NCBI GenBank assembly: GCA_963781705.1
Contig: CAWAGP010000010.1
Coordinates: forward strand, 1,154,900-1,218,899
Reading direction: 5' to 3'
Length of the DNA stretch: 64,000 nucleotides
Source: JALYGJ01 sp963781705
GTDB taxonomy: Bacteria > Chloroflexota > Limnocylindria > Limnocylindrales > CSP1-4
The notes beneath the pieces are model-generated. The model worked only from the letters and a program-made list of their open reading frames with translations, was not told the origin of the DNA and made no database searches. Shown here piece by piece: positions 19,975 through 30,253 of this stretch; positions within the stretch are counted from its first letter, which is position 1, and every line of letters starts with the position of its first letter. The translations under genes were made by a program, and so were the position numbers.

Positions 19975-20051
19975 TGGTGGGCGACACTGGACTCGAACCA
20001 GTGACCTCTTGCATGTCAAGCAAGTGCTCTAACCAGCTGAGCTAGCCGCCC
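19975..20051 (-). tRNA. tRNA-Val (GAC)
   Basis: Cloverleaf on the minus strand: acceptor GGGCGGC pairs with GTCGCCC (one G-U), D arm GCTC...GAGC, anticodon stem CTTGC/GCAAG with loop TTGACAT (anticodon GAC), and T arm with GGTTCGAGTCC. CCA is encoded at the 3' end (discriminator A). Confidence 0.95.
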
Positions 20052-20206
20052 GCGAACTGGCATTGTAGGGGAGCGGTTCGACGGCCGATCTCCGCTAGAT
20101 CGTTGAGGGGCCCGCGGCGACGACAGCGAAGAGTTGCCATTCGCCGGGCCCGCTCACCCGGTCAGTCTGCGGGCGCCTCACCACCACTGGTCGATGCGCC
20201 CGATGA

Positions 20207-21319
20207 TCAGCAGGTGGCCGGCGGCGTTGTGCTGTTGGTAGCCGCGGCGCACCGGATCAGGTTGGCCTCGTCGTCGAAGTACGGGGAGTACATCGCCAGC
20301 GGCGCATCGCCGTACTTGTACGAATCCACGCCGTTGAGGAAGTTGTCCGAGCGCAGGCCCAGGATCCACGGCCCCCCGGAGGAACCACCGGTCATATCGC
20401 AGCCGACGCCTACCGGCGCGGGGTCGCCGATCGTCGTGTCGTCGACGGCATGTGAAGCCTCGCAGACAATCATCTGCCTGCCGTGGAACGGAGACGAGGC
20501 GGGATAGCCGAACAGGTCCCAATGCAGGTCGCGGCTGCCAATCCCGTTAGGGCTGGCCTGGTTCCAGGCAAAACCCAGATAGCCGACCACCTTGCGCAAC
20601 CGCTGCCGGCGGGCGTTTCGGCCGACGCTGAAAGCCGCGAAGTCGCGGCTGAACGCGGAGCCCAGACCCGAGTTCCACTCGGGAGTCGTCCAGATCTGTT
20701 TGGCTGGGAATATGCCGTAAGGCGCGCGGCCCTTGAAATAGCCCGGAACGAACACGAGGTGCGTCGCAAAGCCACCGTTGCCGTCGTTGACGCAGTGCCC
20801 GGCGGTAAACACGATCTGGCGCGGACCACCAGCCACAGATGCACCCGAGCAGACGAAGTCGAAACCATGGAGCGTGAAGAAGATCTTGCCGATCGCCCGG
20901 TACGGAAACCTGCTCCGCAACACATGCGGCACGTTGTAGCGCGTGAACGGGTACGGATAGTCGTAGGCCGTCCCGGTAACCGCGGAGGTTCCGGCCACCG
21001 CGGACGTGGACGCTTGGGCCTTACCGTGAGAACTCGCGGGAACCGAGCCTGGCTCGCCCGTCGGACGCTCCGCGAACCCGGCGCTCGATGCATCGCCGGC
21101 GGGCACCGCAAGGTCCATCGGCGTTGCGCTCTGCATCCGCTGAGGCGTCCAGTAATCGATCGTGTCGCTCACCGTGCCCGCGCCGCTCACCGTCGCGGCG
21201 TTCCATCCGACCGCGCGCGGTCCGGCGGCCATGGACGTCCCAGCACCAACCGTGACCAGCAGAATGCTCAAGGAGGCCGCCAGGGCAACGTGGCGGAAGG
21301 CAGGGACAGTTGGGCGCAT
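20207..21319 (-). CDS. Secreted trypsin-like serine protease
   Basis: A 370-residue exported protein with a clear signal peptide (HVALAASLSILLVTVGAGTS). A propeptide-like stretch is followed by a chymotrypsin-fold domain. The catalytic His is in TAGHC (about residue 190), a candidate Asp in SRDFAAFSVG (about 250) and the Ser in GGSSGGPW (about 325). Cys pairs flank the His and the end. The ATG at 21319 was chosen for the signal peptide. Family S1 peptidases of this V8/glutamyl-like type act outside the cell. Specificity unknown. Downstream of tRNA-Val and separate from the next operon. Confidence 0.88.
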   Translation of the reverse strand: MRPTVPAFRHVALAASLSILLVTVGAGTSMAAGPRAVGWNAATVSGAGTVSDTIDYWTPQRMQSATPMDLAVPAGDASSAGFAERPTGEPGSVPASSHGKAQASTSAVAGTSAVTGTAYDYPYPFTRYNVPHVLRSRFPYRAIGKIFFTLHGFDFVCSGASVAGGPRQIVFTAGHCVNDGNGGFATHLVFVPGYFKGRAPYGIFPAKQIWTTPEWNSGLGSAFSRDFAAFSVGRNARRQRLRKVVGYLGFAWNQASPNGIGSRDLHWDLFGYPASSPFHGRQMIVCEASHAVDDTTIGDPAPVGVGCDMTGGSSGGPWILGLRSDNFLNGVDSYKYGDAPLAMYSPYFDDEANLIRCAAATNSTTPPATC

Positions 21320-21467
21320 GTCGGAACCTCGTGTGTGCCCACGGACCGCTACCGGTGGGGCGGCCGGCGGTGTCTCTAGCCTACCAGCCCGTTGCCCTTG
21401 CAAGCCAGCGGGCTACCTCCATCCGCGGCGCGTCCGGGCGGCCAGCGACGCGATCGTTGCCGATCGG

Positions 21468-23132
21468 TTAGAGGTCGAAGCCTGCGCTCCGATACGCCAG
21501 TTGACCGTCGATCAGCGTCGCTACCGGGCGAGTGGCGGCAAGCGAAGCCGCGTCGATCGGCTCGCGTAACGCCGCAGCGGGCACGATGAGCAGGTCGGCG
21601 CGGTAGCCGGGTAGCAGCCGGCCGAGATCATGCTGACCGGCAACCAGGGCAGGATCGAGGCAGGCCGCGCGGATCGCGCGCGCCAGATCGACCAAATGCT
21701 GAAGCCCGAGCGGCGGATCGCTCGCGTTGAATGGATCGCGGCGCGCAACGGCGACGGCGATGCCCGGCCACGGATCGACCTGCTCGACCGGCGCATCGGT
21801 GCCGAACGGGATCAACGCCCCACCGTCGGCTATGGCGCGCACTGGGAACGCATTCGCGGCGCGGTCACCCCACGCCATCCGCGCCACCGCCGCATCGCTG
21901 CGCAGATGCACCGGCTGCATCGAGGCCGCGATTCGCAGCCGACCGAAGCGCGGCTGGTCGGCCGGATCGACGAGTTGCGCATGCTCCACCCGGCGCATCA
22001 GCGGCGCCGGCGGGATGCTCTCCAGAACGTCGAGCGTGGCGCGCACGGCCGCATCGCCGATCGCGTGCACCTGGCCGCTGATGCCGGCTCCGGCAGCCCG
22101 GCCGAGCAGCTCGGCCAGCTCCTCCGCGTCGGTCAGCACCATGCCCCGTTCGCCGCCCGTCGGCGGGTTCACGGCCGCGTCGGTGTACGGCTCGAGCAGA
22201 GCGGCACTACGCGATCCGAGCGATCCGTCCGCGAACAGCTTCAGCCAGCCCATCCGGTAGTGCTCGGCGAGCATCCTCGCGGTGGGGTCGGACGCGTCCG
22301 TCTCCGGTGCGACCCCCTGCCCGCTGGCCAGCCCGAGCTCGATCGCGCGCGCGAGCTGCTGCGCGCGGACCGACGCATGCACGCGCAGGGGCAGTCGACC
22401 CTGGGCAGCCAACGCGCGGTAGAAGACCGGGCCGCGCTTGATCATCGGGTCGCCGCCCAACTCGCCCGGGTCGTGGCAGCCGGTTACCCCCAGGGCAGCC
22501 AGTTGCCCGGCGACGCGATCCAGACCGGCGGCGAGTTCGTCGTGTACCGGATCCGGGATGGCCACGTCGACCAGGCCTACGGCCGCCTCGTGCAGGATGC
22601 CGGTGGGCGTGCCCGACCCGTCGCGCCGCACGAGACCGTCGGATGGGTCGGCCGATTCCGCGATGCCCGCCAGGCGCAGGGCGGTCGCGCTCACCCAGCG
22701 CGCGTGGTGATCGTGGGCGTAGAGCGCCACCGGCCTGCCGGGCGCGGCCCTCTCCAGCAGATCCGCGTCAGGCCAGCGGCCCAGCGAGTGGAGCGACCAG
22801 CCGTGGCCGAGCAGCCAGCCTTCGCGATCACCCTGCGCGGTGAGCGTTGCGTGCGCGGCGGCGATGCTCGCGAGAGTGGCGTCGAGATCGAGGCCCGTCA
22901 GGTCGATCTGCCGCTCGGCGAACACGAGGCCCATCAGGTGCGCGTGCGCGTCGGTAATCGAGGGCATCACCACCAGCTCGTCAGGCAGCTGCCAGCGCGC
23001 GACGGCGTTCGATCCTTCCTCGAGCGGCACCACGCGACCACCGGCGATGGCGAGCCCCGACTGCCAGCCGAAGCCCGATTCGCCGGCGAGCGTGGCGACT
23101 CGACCGCTGATGACCAGGTCTGCCGTGCTCAT
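21468..23132 (-). CDS. Amidohydrolase family protein (YtcJ-like)
   Basis: Metal-dependent hydrolase of 554 residues, amidohydrolase_3 type. It has an N-terminal beta sandwich, then ITDAHAHLMGL (HxH metal ligands), YAHDHHARWVS, a central GWLKLFADGSLGSRSAAL, QVHAIGDAAV and VEHAQLVDP. The C-terminal FGTDAPVEQVDPWPGIAVAV is followed by LPGYRADLLIVP. The start at 23132 is 7 bases after the asparaginase stop, so the two are cotranscribed. The family hydrolyses exocyclic C-N or ester bonds of unknown substrates. With asparaginase nearby, a role in amide or peptide catabolism is a guess. Confidence 0.88.
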   Translation of the reverse strand: MSTADLVISGRVATLAGESGFGWQSGLAIAGGRVVPLEEGSNAVARWQLPDELVVMPSITDAHAHLMGLVFAERQIDLTGLDLDATLASIAAAHATLTAQGDREGWLLGHGWSLHSLGRWPDADLLERAAPGRPVALYAHDHHARWVSATALRLAGIAESADPSDGLVRRDGSGTPTGILHEAAVGLVDVAIPDPVHDELAAGLDRVAGQLAALGVTGCHDPGELGGDPMIKRGPVFYRALAAQGRLPLRVHASVRAQQLARAIELGLASGQGVAPETDASDPTARMLAEHYRMGWLKLFADGSLGSRSAALLEPYTDAAVNPPTGGERGMVLTDAEELAELLGRAAGAGISGQVHAIGDAAVRATLDVLESIPPAPLMRRVEHAQLVDPADQPRFGRLRIAASMQPVHLRSDAAVARMAWGDRAANAFPVRAIADGGALIPFGTDAPVEQVDPWPGIAVAVARRDPFNASDPPLGLQHLVDLARAIRAACLDPALVAGQHDLGRLLPGYRADLLIVPAAALREPIDAASLAATRPVATLIDGQLAYRSAGFDL

Positions 23133-23139
23133 CGGAATG

Positions 23140-24126
23140 TCAGTCCTGCGGGCCGATGAGCGCCGCCAATTGCCCGCGCTCGAGGTCCGTCGCCAGACCC
23201 AGCGCCAGGGCGACGCGCGTCTTGGGTCCGTCGATGGTCGAGAACAATGCGCCGGCACGCTGCCACGTCGCGCCGCCGCCCTGAAACGCGTACAGCGGCG
23301 CGACCACGCCCGACGGACAGCGCGTGGTCAGCGCGACGATCGTGCCGGCGGCCATCAGCTCCTTCGCGGCGGCGAAGAGGTCCGGGTGCGTGTTGCCGGC
23401 GCCCGTTGCCGCCACGACCACGCCGTGCGGCCGGCTCGGCGCCAGGGCGCGCAGGAGCGTGCCGTCCATACCCATCGTGGCCGTGACCAGGTAGACGTCC
23501 TCGAGCGCATGGTCGGGGACGCGCGGCAGGGACCGGCGCGCGGCCGGCGGCGGCGGAGCCAGCCGGACACCGGACTCGTCGACCGAGCCGAGCGGTTCGC
23601 CGTCGCGCGGCCGGAAGGTGTCCAGCGCGGTGCTGTTCGACTTGATCACGTCGTCGGCCGCCAGGATCGTGCCGGCCAGTACGACCACCACTCCCCTGCC
23701 GGTGAGCTCCGGACTTGCTGCACAGCGCACCGCATCGGCCAGGTTGCGCGGCCCGTCGTACTCAGGCGACGACGCATCGCGCATGGCGCCGGTCACCACC
23801 ACCGGCTTGTCCGAGCGGAGCAGCAGGTCGTACGCGAAAGCGGTCTCCTCGATGGCGTCGGTGCCCTGAACGACAACCGCCCCGGACACCTCCGGCCGCG
23901 CCAGCTGCTGCTCGATGAGGCGGTGGATCTCGAGCAGGTCGGCGAAGCGCAGGTGGGACGCCGAGACCATGCCCCAGTCCACGACATCGATCTCGGCCAC
24001 GCCGCGCAGCCCGGCGGCGCGCTCGACAATCGCGGCGCCATCGAGTGCGGGCAGCGCGCCACCCGCGCCGTCATCGTGCTTCATGGAGATCGTGCCGCCG
24101 GTGAAGATCAGGGAGACGCGGCTCAT
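23140..24126 (-). CDS. Asparaginase
   Basis: Hydrolyses asparagine to aspartate and ammonia. The 328-residue product has both catalytic signatures: FTGGTISMKHDDG at the N-terminus (first Thr) and VVQGTDAIEETAF (TD pair). VVVTGAMRDASSPEYDGPRN and KSNSTALDTF also match. No signal peptide is seen, so it is cytoplasmic, the type I situation. The ATG at 24126 sits 4 bases after the MFS gene. Confidence 0.92.
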   Translation of the reverse strand: MSRVSLIFTGGTISMKHDDGAGGALPALDGAAIVERAAGLRGVAEIDVVDWGMVSASHLRFADLLEIHRLIEQQLARPEVSGAVVVQGTDAIEETAFAYDLLLRSDKPVVVTGAMRDASSPEYDGPRNLADAVRCAASPELTGRGVVVVLAGTILAADDVIKSNSTALDTFRPRDGEPLGSVDESGVRLAPPPPAARRSLPRVPDHALEDVYLVTATMGMDGTLLRALAPSRPHGVVVAATGAGNTHPDLFAAAKELMAAGTIVALTTRCPSGVVAPLYAFQGGGATWQRAGALFSTIDGPKTRVALALGLATDLERGQLAALIGPQD

Positions 24127-24130
24127 GGCG

Positions 24131-25648
24131 CTACCAGTTGTTCGGATCGCCGGCGGGGTCCGCGGTCCCGCCACGACGCGCCGGCCCGGGCCGCCCGGGC
24201 TCGACCGGCGACGCTGGGTTGGCCGGGTCCGGTTGAACGGCCTGACCATCCAGATCGAGCGGCATGGGCTGGGTCAGCGAGCTGCCCGTGACGGCTACCG
24301 GATCCACGGCACCGACCAGGCCGACGTTGGCGCCGCCCACCTCCTGGGCCATGTGCGAACGGCTGATCGACCCCGCGGCCACGAGCAGGACGACGACGGC
24401 CGCTCCCTGGACCACCAGCGGCGTGCCAACGGCGTCGGCGATCGGACCCACGATGATGATGGGCAGGAAACTGGCGATGCTGACGAGCATGTTGAGCACG
24501 CCGAAGACGCGCCCGCGCACGCCGGGCGGCAGCTCCTCCTGCAGCTGTGTCTGGGCCGGCACAGCCACGAAGGCATATGCGACGCCCGCCGCGAAGGCGA
24601 CCACGATGACCACCGACAACAGCGAGACGACCGGCCCCAGCGTGAAGGTCTTGGTCAGCGGCTGTGCGATCGAAAGTGCGAGCAGGGCAGCGCCGAGCGA
24701 AATCAGGCCGCCCTCGATACCGCGCCGGCGCGAGAACAGCCGGCCGTAGACGTTGAGCAGCAGCATGCCCATCACCAGGCCCAGGCCGAGCGGCAGCACG
24801 ACCACCACGAAGTCGCGCTCAGAGAGGCCGAGCACCTGCGTGGCGAAGCCGGGCCCCAGCACGCCGAGCACACCGATGAGCGACGCCGTGACCGCCAGGT
24901 AGGTGAGCGGCCAGAAGACGGTGCGGTTGGCGATGATGAAGCGCAGGCCGTCGACGAGTTCGCCGAAAGTGGTCGCCACGGCGCTGCCCGCCTCGCCGAT
25001 CACCCGGCCCGCTTCGTCGAGCGCCTGTCCAGGCGCGTGGGTAAGTGCGCGCGGGTTGTGGCTGGGAAGCAACATGCACAACCCTGCGCCGATGAAGTAG
25101 GTGGCGCCCACGATTACGAACAGGATCGCCGGCCCGGCGAGGTTGACGACCAACGGCCCGACCAGGGCGAAGCCCAGGAAGAACGACGCCTGCAGGGTGA
25201 ATATGTACAGCGAGTTGGCGGGCAGCAGCTGTTCGCGCGGCACGACCACCGGAATCATTGCCGCCTCGGCGGGACCGAAGAAGGTGGACAGCGTCGAGAC
25301 CAGGGCGGTCACCATGTAGATCAGCAGCAGGTCGTGGGGGATGACCAGCAGGGACAGGAAGAGCAGGCCGCGCGCCACGTTGGTGACGACCAGGATCAGG
25401 CGCCGGTCGAGCAAGTCCACGTAGACGCCGGCAACTGCGCCGAAGATGACCGCGGGCACCAGGAAGCTCAGGATGAGCAGGCTGATCGAGGTGGCCTTGC
25501 CACTGACGGCGAAGACCTGGACGGTCAGTCCGAAGAGGACCATGTTGGCGCCGACCTGCGTCGTCACCTGCGCCAGCCAGAGCGCCAGGAAGCGCCGGTT
25601 GCGCAGGACCAGCAGCGAGCTCGGCTGCGCTGCCTGGGCGGCCGTCAC
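24131..25648 (-). CDS. MFS transporter
   Basis: 505-residue major facilitator with about 12 membrane spans (for instance FLVPAVIFGAVAGVYVDLLD, LLFLSLLVIPHDLLLIYMV, VVSLLSVVIVVAFAAGVAYA) and a Pro-rich cytoplasmic tail of about 55 residues. The loop VDLLDRRLILVV corresponds to the MFS signature between helices 2 and 3. It resembles the enterobactin-exporter / MFS_3 group. Substrate unknown. The start overlaps the DUF951 stop (ATGA), so the two are translationally coupled. Confidence 0.88.
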   Translation of the reverse strand: MTAAQAAQPSSLLVLRNRRFLALWLAQVTTQVGANMVLFGLTVQVFAVSGKATSISLLILSFLVPAVIFGAVAGVYVDLLDRRLILVVTNVARGLLFLSLLVIPHDLLLIYMVTALVSTLSTFFGPAEAAMIPVVVPREQLLPANSLYIFTLQASFFLGFALVGPLVVNLAGPAILFVIVGATYFIGAGLCMLLPSHNPRALTHAPGQALDEAGRVIGEAGSAVATTFGELVDGLRFIIANRTVFWPLTYLAVTASLIGVLGVLGPGFATQVLGLSERDFVVVVLPLGLGLVMGMLLLNVYGRLFSRRRGIEGGLISLGAALLALSIAQPLTKTFTLGPVVSLLSVVIVVAFAAGVAYAFVAVPAQTQLQEELPPGVRGRVFGVLNMLVSIASFLPIIIVGPIADAVGTPLVVQGAAVVVLLVAAGSISRSHMAQEVGGANVGLVGAVDPVAVTGSSLTQPMPLDLDGQAVQPDPANPASPVEPGRPGPARRGGTADPAGDPNNW

Positions 25649-25863
25649 GAATCCGCCTCGGCCGGCCCGCGCGCGACGAAGTGGGCGACGCGGCGCTCCA
25701 GCTCACGTCGCTCGAGCAGTACCCGTCGCCCGCATGTGTCGCACGTCAGGCCGATATCTGCGCCAAGCCTGACCACCGTCCAGCGTCGCCCGCCACACGG
25801 ATGGACCTTGCTCAACTCCAGCCGATCACCCATTCGCAGTTCGATCGGCGGCCTCTCTGCCAC
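25645..25863 (-). CDS. DUF951 family protein
   Basis: Short protein matching DUF951: GDRLELSKVHPCGGRRWTVV, then GLTCDTCGRRVLLERRELERR. The Cys of HPCGG and the CDTCG pair suggest a small metal-binding knuckle. Function unknown. The coordinates use a GTG at 25863. The ATG at 25833 (GDRLEL) gives the usual family length and may be the true start. Confidence 0.85.
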   Translation of the reverse strand: MAERPPIELRMGDRLELSKVHPCGGRRWTVVRLGADIGLTCDTCGRRVLLERRELERRVAHFVARGPAEADS

Positions 25864-25870
25864 GACCGGT

Positions 25871-27292
25871 TCAGTACCACGGTGGCTGGCGCGGGCGAGG
25901 CCGGAGGATCAGCCACGCGCCCAGGCCGACGCCGACCAGCAGCACGATCACGAAGACGATGGCCAGGGCGCCCGCAAAGTCCGCCGTCGTCGAGCTGCCG
26001 CCGGGTGGCTGCTCCGGAGGCGAAGTAGGACGTGCCGTGGGACCGGCGGTCTGGCCGTTACTTGACAACGGCGTGGGCGATGCGCCGATGACCGGCCCGC
26101 CCGGCTGGCCGCTCCACGCGCTGGGCACCGGCCCGGGCAGCCCCGGTTGCGGGCCGAACGAGGGCGGCACGCTTACGCCCAGCGACGACATCCACGCCGC
26201 GTTGAAGTCCTCCACGTTCGAGCCGGTCGCCTGGGTGAACGCGTCGTCGTCCGACAGCCCGTTGCTGTAGCTGCGTACCAGCGCCCACAGCTTCTGGTCT
26301 CCGTACGTCTTGATGAAGTAGTCGACCGAAGCGACGCTCTCGCCGTAAGCGAGGTAAAAGTTGTCGCCGGGCGGGAAAAGTCCGGCCAGCCCATCGAGTG
26401 GAATCAGCGAGCCGGAGCTCACCGCCGACGAGACCTCAGCCTGCCACTGCAGCGAGTAGCCCTCCGACAGGTACACCGCGATGCCCTCGTTGAGCCAGCG
26501 CGGCGGGCCGTGGTACGGGTTCTGGGTCGCCTGGTTAAAGACCAGATGGGTCAGTTCGTGCGCAACCGTGACCGCCTGGTCGGACGGCGGCTGATCGGGC
26601 GGCAGCCACACGAACATCGTGCCGATCGATGCATGGGCTTCACCGGCGATGTTCTCGCGATTCGGCGAGACGGCATCGAGCAGCGCCTGCTGGGTAGCGT
26701 AGACGTACAGGTCGACCGGCTGGGGCAGGGTTACGCCCAGCAGTTGCGAAGCCTTATCGATGGCGTCGTTGGCGACGTTTGCCGCCGACTGGGCGAACGA
26801 TCGGTCGCCCTGGTACCAATGCACGACGACCATGCGGTCGGACAGCGTCTGCCAGCTGAAGCGATCGTCCGTGACAGTCGCCTGCGCCAGCGGGCCCATG
26901 GTCACGCTGCCGTCGGCGGCGTGGACCTCGAACTGGTACTCAAACCTGGTATTGGGCGCGCTCGGACCAGTGGCGTAACAGGTGCACTCGACCGAGCTGG
27001 CGATGTCGACCTCGGCGCTCGCCTGCCACTCATCGGGATTGCCGGTTGCCTGGGCGTGCAGCACCACGACCGGATCGTGGCCGGCGAGGCGCACCTCGAC
27101 ATCGACCGCGGCGATGTCGCTGCCGCTGATCGTGCTGGTGAAGCTGAGCGGCTGGCCGAGGGTGGCAACCGCGCTGGGCTGGCCGAAGGTGGGCTGGTCG
27201 GCCAGGCCCGCGGCCGGCACCGCCAGGACCACGCCCAGGGCGAGGCCGAACGACAACAGGACACTGCCCAGGCGGGCAGCAGTGCGCCTCAT
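25871..27292 (-). CDS. Membrane-anchored secreted zinc metallopeptidase (peptidase MA-like)
   Basis: 473-residue product with a signal peptide (LLSFGLALGVVLAVPAAGLA), an Ig-like N-terminal region, and a gluzincin domain with HELTHLVF (two zinc His and catalytic Glu). WLNEGIAVYLSEGY follows, supplying the third ligand Glu, as in the peptidase MA group. A Pro/Thr/Gly linker and one C-terminal membrane helix (FAGALAIVFVIVLLVGVGLG) with a basic tail place it outside the cell facing the wall. The start overlaps the binding-protein stop (ATGA). With the peptide-binding lipoprotein upstream it suggests extracellular peptide use. Confidence 0.87.
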   Translation of the reverse strand: MRRTAARLGSVLLSFGLALGVVLAVPAAGLADQPTFGQPSAVATLGQPLSFTSTISGSDIAAVDVEVRLAGHDPVVVLHAQATGNPDEWQASAEVDIASSVECTCYATGPSAPNTRFEYQFEVHAADGSVTMGPLAQATVTDDRFSWQTLSDRMVVVHWYQGDRSFAQSAANVANDAIDKASQLLGVTLPQPVDLYVYATQQALLDAVSPNRENIAGEAHASIGTMFVWLPPDQPPSDQAVTVAHELTHLVFNQATQNPYHGPPRWLNEGIAVYLSEGYSLQWQAEVSSAVSSGSLIPLDGLAGLFPPGDNFYLAYGESVASVDYFIKTYGDQKLWALVRSYSNGLSDDDAFTQATGSNVEDFNAAWMSSLGVSVPPSFGPQPGLPGPVPSAWSGQPGGPVIGASPTPLSSNGQTAGPTARPTSPPEQPPGGSSTTADFAGALAIVFVIVLLVGVGLGAWLILRPRPRQPPWY

Positions 27293-28878
27293 GGCCCTGT
27301 CCCCGGCGCCCACTCGAGGCCCGCGATACGGACGAAGCCGACACCCAATTCGAGCGCGCCCAGTAGTCCGGTGTGACTCAGCGCGTACGACTGGCCATAG
27401 TCGACGGGCACCACCGGGACCTGCGTGGCGAGGATGTCCTGCGCCTGGCCGTACAGCGCCTCCTGTGCCGCACCCGTGGTTCCGGCGGCCTGCGCGATCA
27501 GCGCGTCGTACTCGCTGTCGCTCCAGTGGCCGAAGTTGCTCGTGCTGCTCGACTCCAAGAGGAGGCCCAGGAAGTCATTCGGCTGGGGGTAGTCGGCGAC
27601 CCAACTCAGCGTCCAGATCTGCGGGTTCTGGGCGTCGGTCAGGTAGTCCGGGAACTCGCGGAAATCGTGCACGTTGACGGTGACAGTGACGCCCAGGTTC
27701 TGGTGCAACTCCGCGGCCACGGTTGCCTCGTAACCGATGCCGTAGGTGTCGATGGTCACCGGCGGGAAGCCGGCGCCGCCCGGATAGCCTGCCTGGCTCA
27801 GTAGGTTCTGCGCGTCGGCCGGGTTGTAGGCCGGCCGATGGTCCGCGTCGTCGCGACCGGGAATGCCCGGCGGCACGAGCGACGTCGCCGGCAGGCCGTC
27901 GGCCAGCTGGACGATGCGATTCCAGTCGACCGCCTCGGCGAAGGCCAGCCGAACCTGCGCCTGGTCGAAGGGCGGCGTGGCCGTATTGAAGCCGTAGTAG
28001 TCGGTGGTGAAGCTGTTCGTCTGGCGCAGTTGCGGCCCGAGCGCGCTGTCGTAGGCGATCCACGAGGCGTCGCCGCTGCCGATGTCGGTGTAGTCGAGGT
28101 CGCCGCTGGTGAACAGGTCGACGCCGCTCTTGCCGCCGTAGTCGGTGACGAGCTCGACGTTGCTGAGCGGCGGCGGGCCGGCCCAGTAGTGCGGGTTGGC
28201 GGTCAGGTCGATCACTCCGGGCGACGAAACTGAGGGCACGTAGGCGCCCGATACGACCACGTTCGCCGGCGGCTGCGTGTCCAGTTGGCCGTACATCGAG
28301 GGCGGCACGACCGCCAGCGACGGCGACGCGGTGACGGCCAGGAAATACGTCGCCGGCTGGGCAAGGTCAACGACCACCTGGTCGCCATCGGCGTGCAGGC
28401 CGACCGCGTCGGCGCCGATCGCGCCGGCCTCGTAGCCGGCCGCGCCGGCGACATCGCTGAGCAGGCTGCTCAGCGGCGATGGCTGGTGCGGGTCGATCAC
28501 GCGCAGCCAGCTGTCGACCACGTCCTGGGCCGTTATCGATGTGCCGTCGCTGTACGCGATGTCCGGCCGTAGGTGGAAGGTGATCTGCTTGCCGTCCGCG
28601 CTGGTCTGCCACGAATCGGCCAGTGCCGGCTGGACGTTGCTCTGTGCGTCGAAGGCGGTCAGCCCCTCGAAAACCTGGGCGATGACGTTCGCCGACGCCG
28701 CGTCGCCGGCCTGCGCGGGATCGTACGTAAACGGCTCACCGGCACCGATACGCGCCTGCGGTTGAGCCGCACCCGGTCCCTGGTTGCTGCAGCCCACGGC
28801 CGCGACGAGGACAACGCCAATGATCAGCGCGACGGCGCGCGCCGCGGGACGGCGAGGGTTGAGCGCAGCGACGGACAC
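27289..28878 (-). CDS. Peptide/oligopeptide ABC substrate-binding lipoprotein (SBP family 5)
   Basis: 529-residue OppA/DppA-type binding protein. Signal with lipobox VAAVGC (Cys at about residue 30), then EPFTYDPAQAGDAASANVIAQVFEGLTAFD, the family 5 opening. Further segments are GKQITFHLRPDIAYSDG, SGAYVPS, RLAFAEAVDWNRIV, WTLSWVADYPQPNDFLG and PVVPVDYGQSYAL. First gene of a six-gene operon that lacks any ABC permease or ATPase gene. Ligand not predictable. Confidence 0.9.
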   Translation of the reverse strand: MSVAALNPRRPAARAVALIIGVVLVAAVGCSNQGPGAAQPQARIGAGEPFTYDPAQAGDAASANVIAQVFEGLTAFDAQSNVQPALADSWQTSADGKQITFHLRPDIAYSDGTSITAQDVVDSWLRVIDPHQPSPLSSLLSDVAGAAGYEAGAIGADAVGLHADGDQVVVDLAQPATYFLAVTASPSLAVVPPSMYGQLDTQPPANVVVSGAYVPSVSSPGVIDLTANPHYWAGPPPLSNVELVTDYGGKSGVDLFTSGDLDYTDIGSGDASWIAYDSALGPQLRQTNSFTTDYYGFNTATPPFDQAQVRLAFAEAVDWNRIVQLADGLPATSLVPPGIPGRDDADHRPAYNPADAQNLLSQAGYPGGAGFPPVTIDTYGIGYEATVAAELHQNLGVTVTVNVHDFREFPDYLTDAQNPQIWTLSWVADYPQPNDFLGLLLESSSTSNFGHWSDSEYDALIAQAAGTTGAAQEALYGQAQDILATQVPVVPVDYGQSYALSHTGLLGALELGVGFVRIAGLEWAPGTGP

Positions 28879-28939
28879 GGGCGCCCAGTCTAGCGGCGCT
28901 TACTCCCGGTGGCCGCGAGGCTACGAGACGGCCGTCTCG

Positions 28940-29707
<768 letters not shown>

Positions 29708-29812
29708 GCTCGCCCTCCTCCGGCGCAACTGTGGGCCTCCTGGCGCAGGCGTCAAGAGCCGTCCGGCCCACTTGGCGCGCCACTGATTATCCTGTCGGCG
29801 GAGGATATCGAG

Positions 29813-30253
29813 ATGGCAACCGTCAACCAAACCGAGCTGCGCGCCCGACTGACGCCAATCCAGTACGCGGTGACCCAGGAAGCCGACACGGAGCGCCCGT
29901 TCACCGGCGTCTACTGGGACAACCATGCGGACGGGCTGTACCGCTGCGTGGTGTGCCACGAACCACTGTTCGAATCAGGGACAAAGTTCGAGTCCGGCTC
30001 GGGCTGGCCTTCCTTCTTCGACGTGGTCGAGAAGGGCAACGTCACCCAGAAGACCGATCGGTCACACGGCATGGAGCGCACGGAGGTCACCTGCGCCAAC
30101 TGCGGCGCACACCTGGGCCATCTCTTCCCCGACGGCCCAGGCCCGACCGGCCTGCGCTACTGCATCAACTCCGCCTCGCTCGACTTCGAGCCGCACCCCG
30201 AGAGTGACTCGACCCCGGACCCGGTCGCGGGCGACACTTCGACGGCCGGCTAG
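29813..30253 (+). CDS. msrB: Peptide-methionine (R)-S-oxide reductase
   Basis: Repairs methionine-R-sulfoxide in proteins. The 146-residue product carries the zinc-binding CVVC and CANC pairs, GSGWPSFFDVV, and the catalytic Cys in GLRYCINSASLDF. The C-terminus has an extra acidic/Pro tail. GGAGG lies 7 bases before the ATG. Stand-alone; no msrA nearby. Confidence 0.95.
   Translation: MATVNQTELRARLTPIQYAVTQEADTERPFTGVYWDNHADGLYRCVVCHEPLFESGTKFESGSGWPSFFDVVEKGNVTQKTDRSHGMERTEVTCANCGAHLGHLFPDGPGPTGLRYCINSASLDFEPHPESDSTPDPVAGDTSTAG

Noticed and set aside
23915..26065. 716-codon open frame opposite MFS and metallopeptidase genes
   Set aside because: Extremely polar Gln/Asp/His/Arg-rich composition, typical of the antisense of hydrophobic membrane proteins; the MFS reading is convincing.
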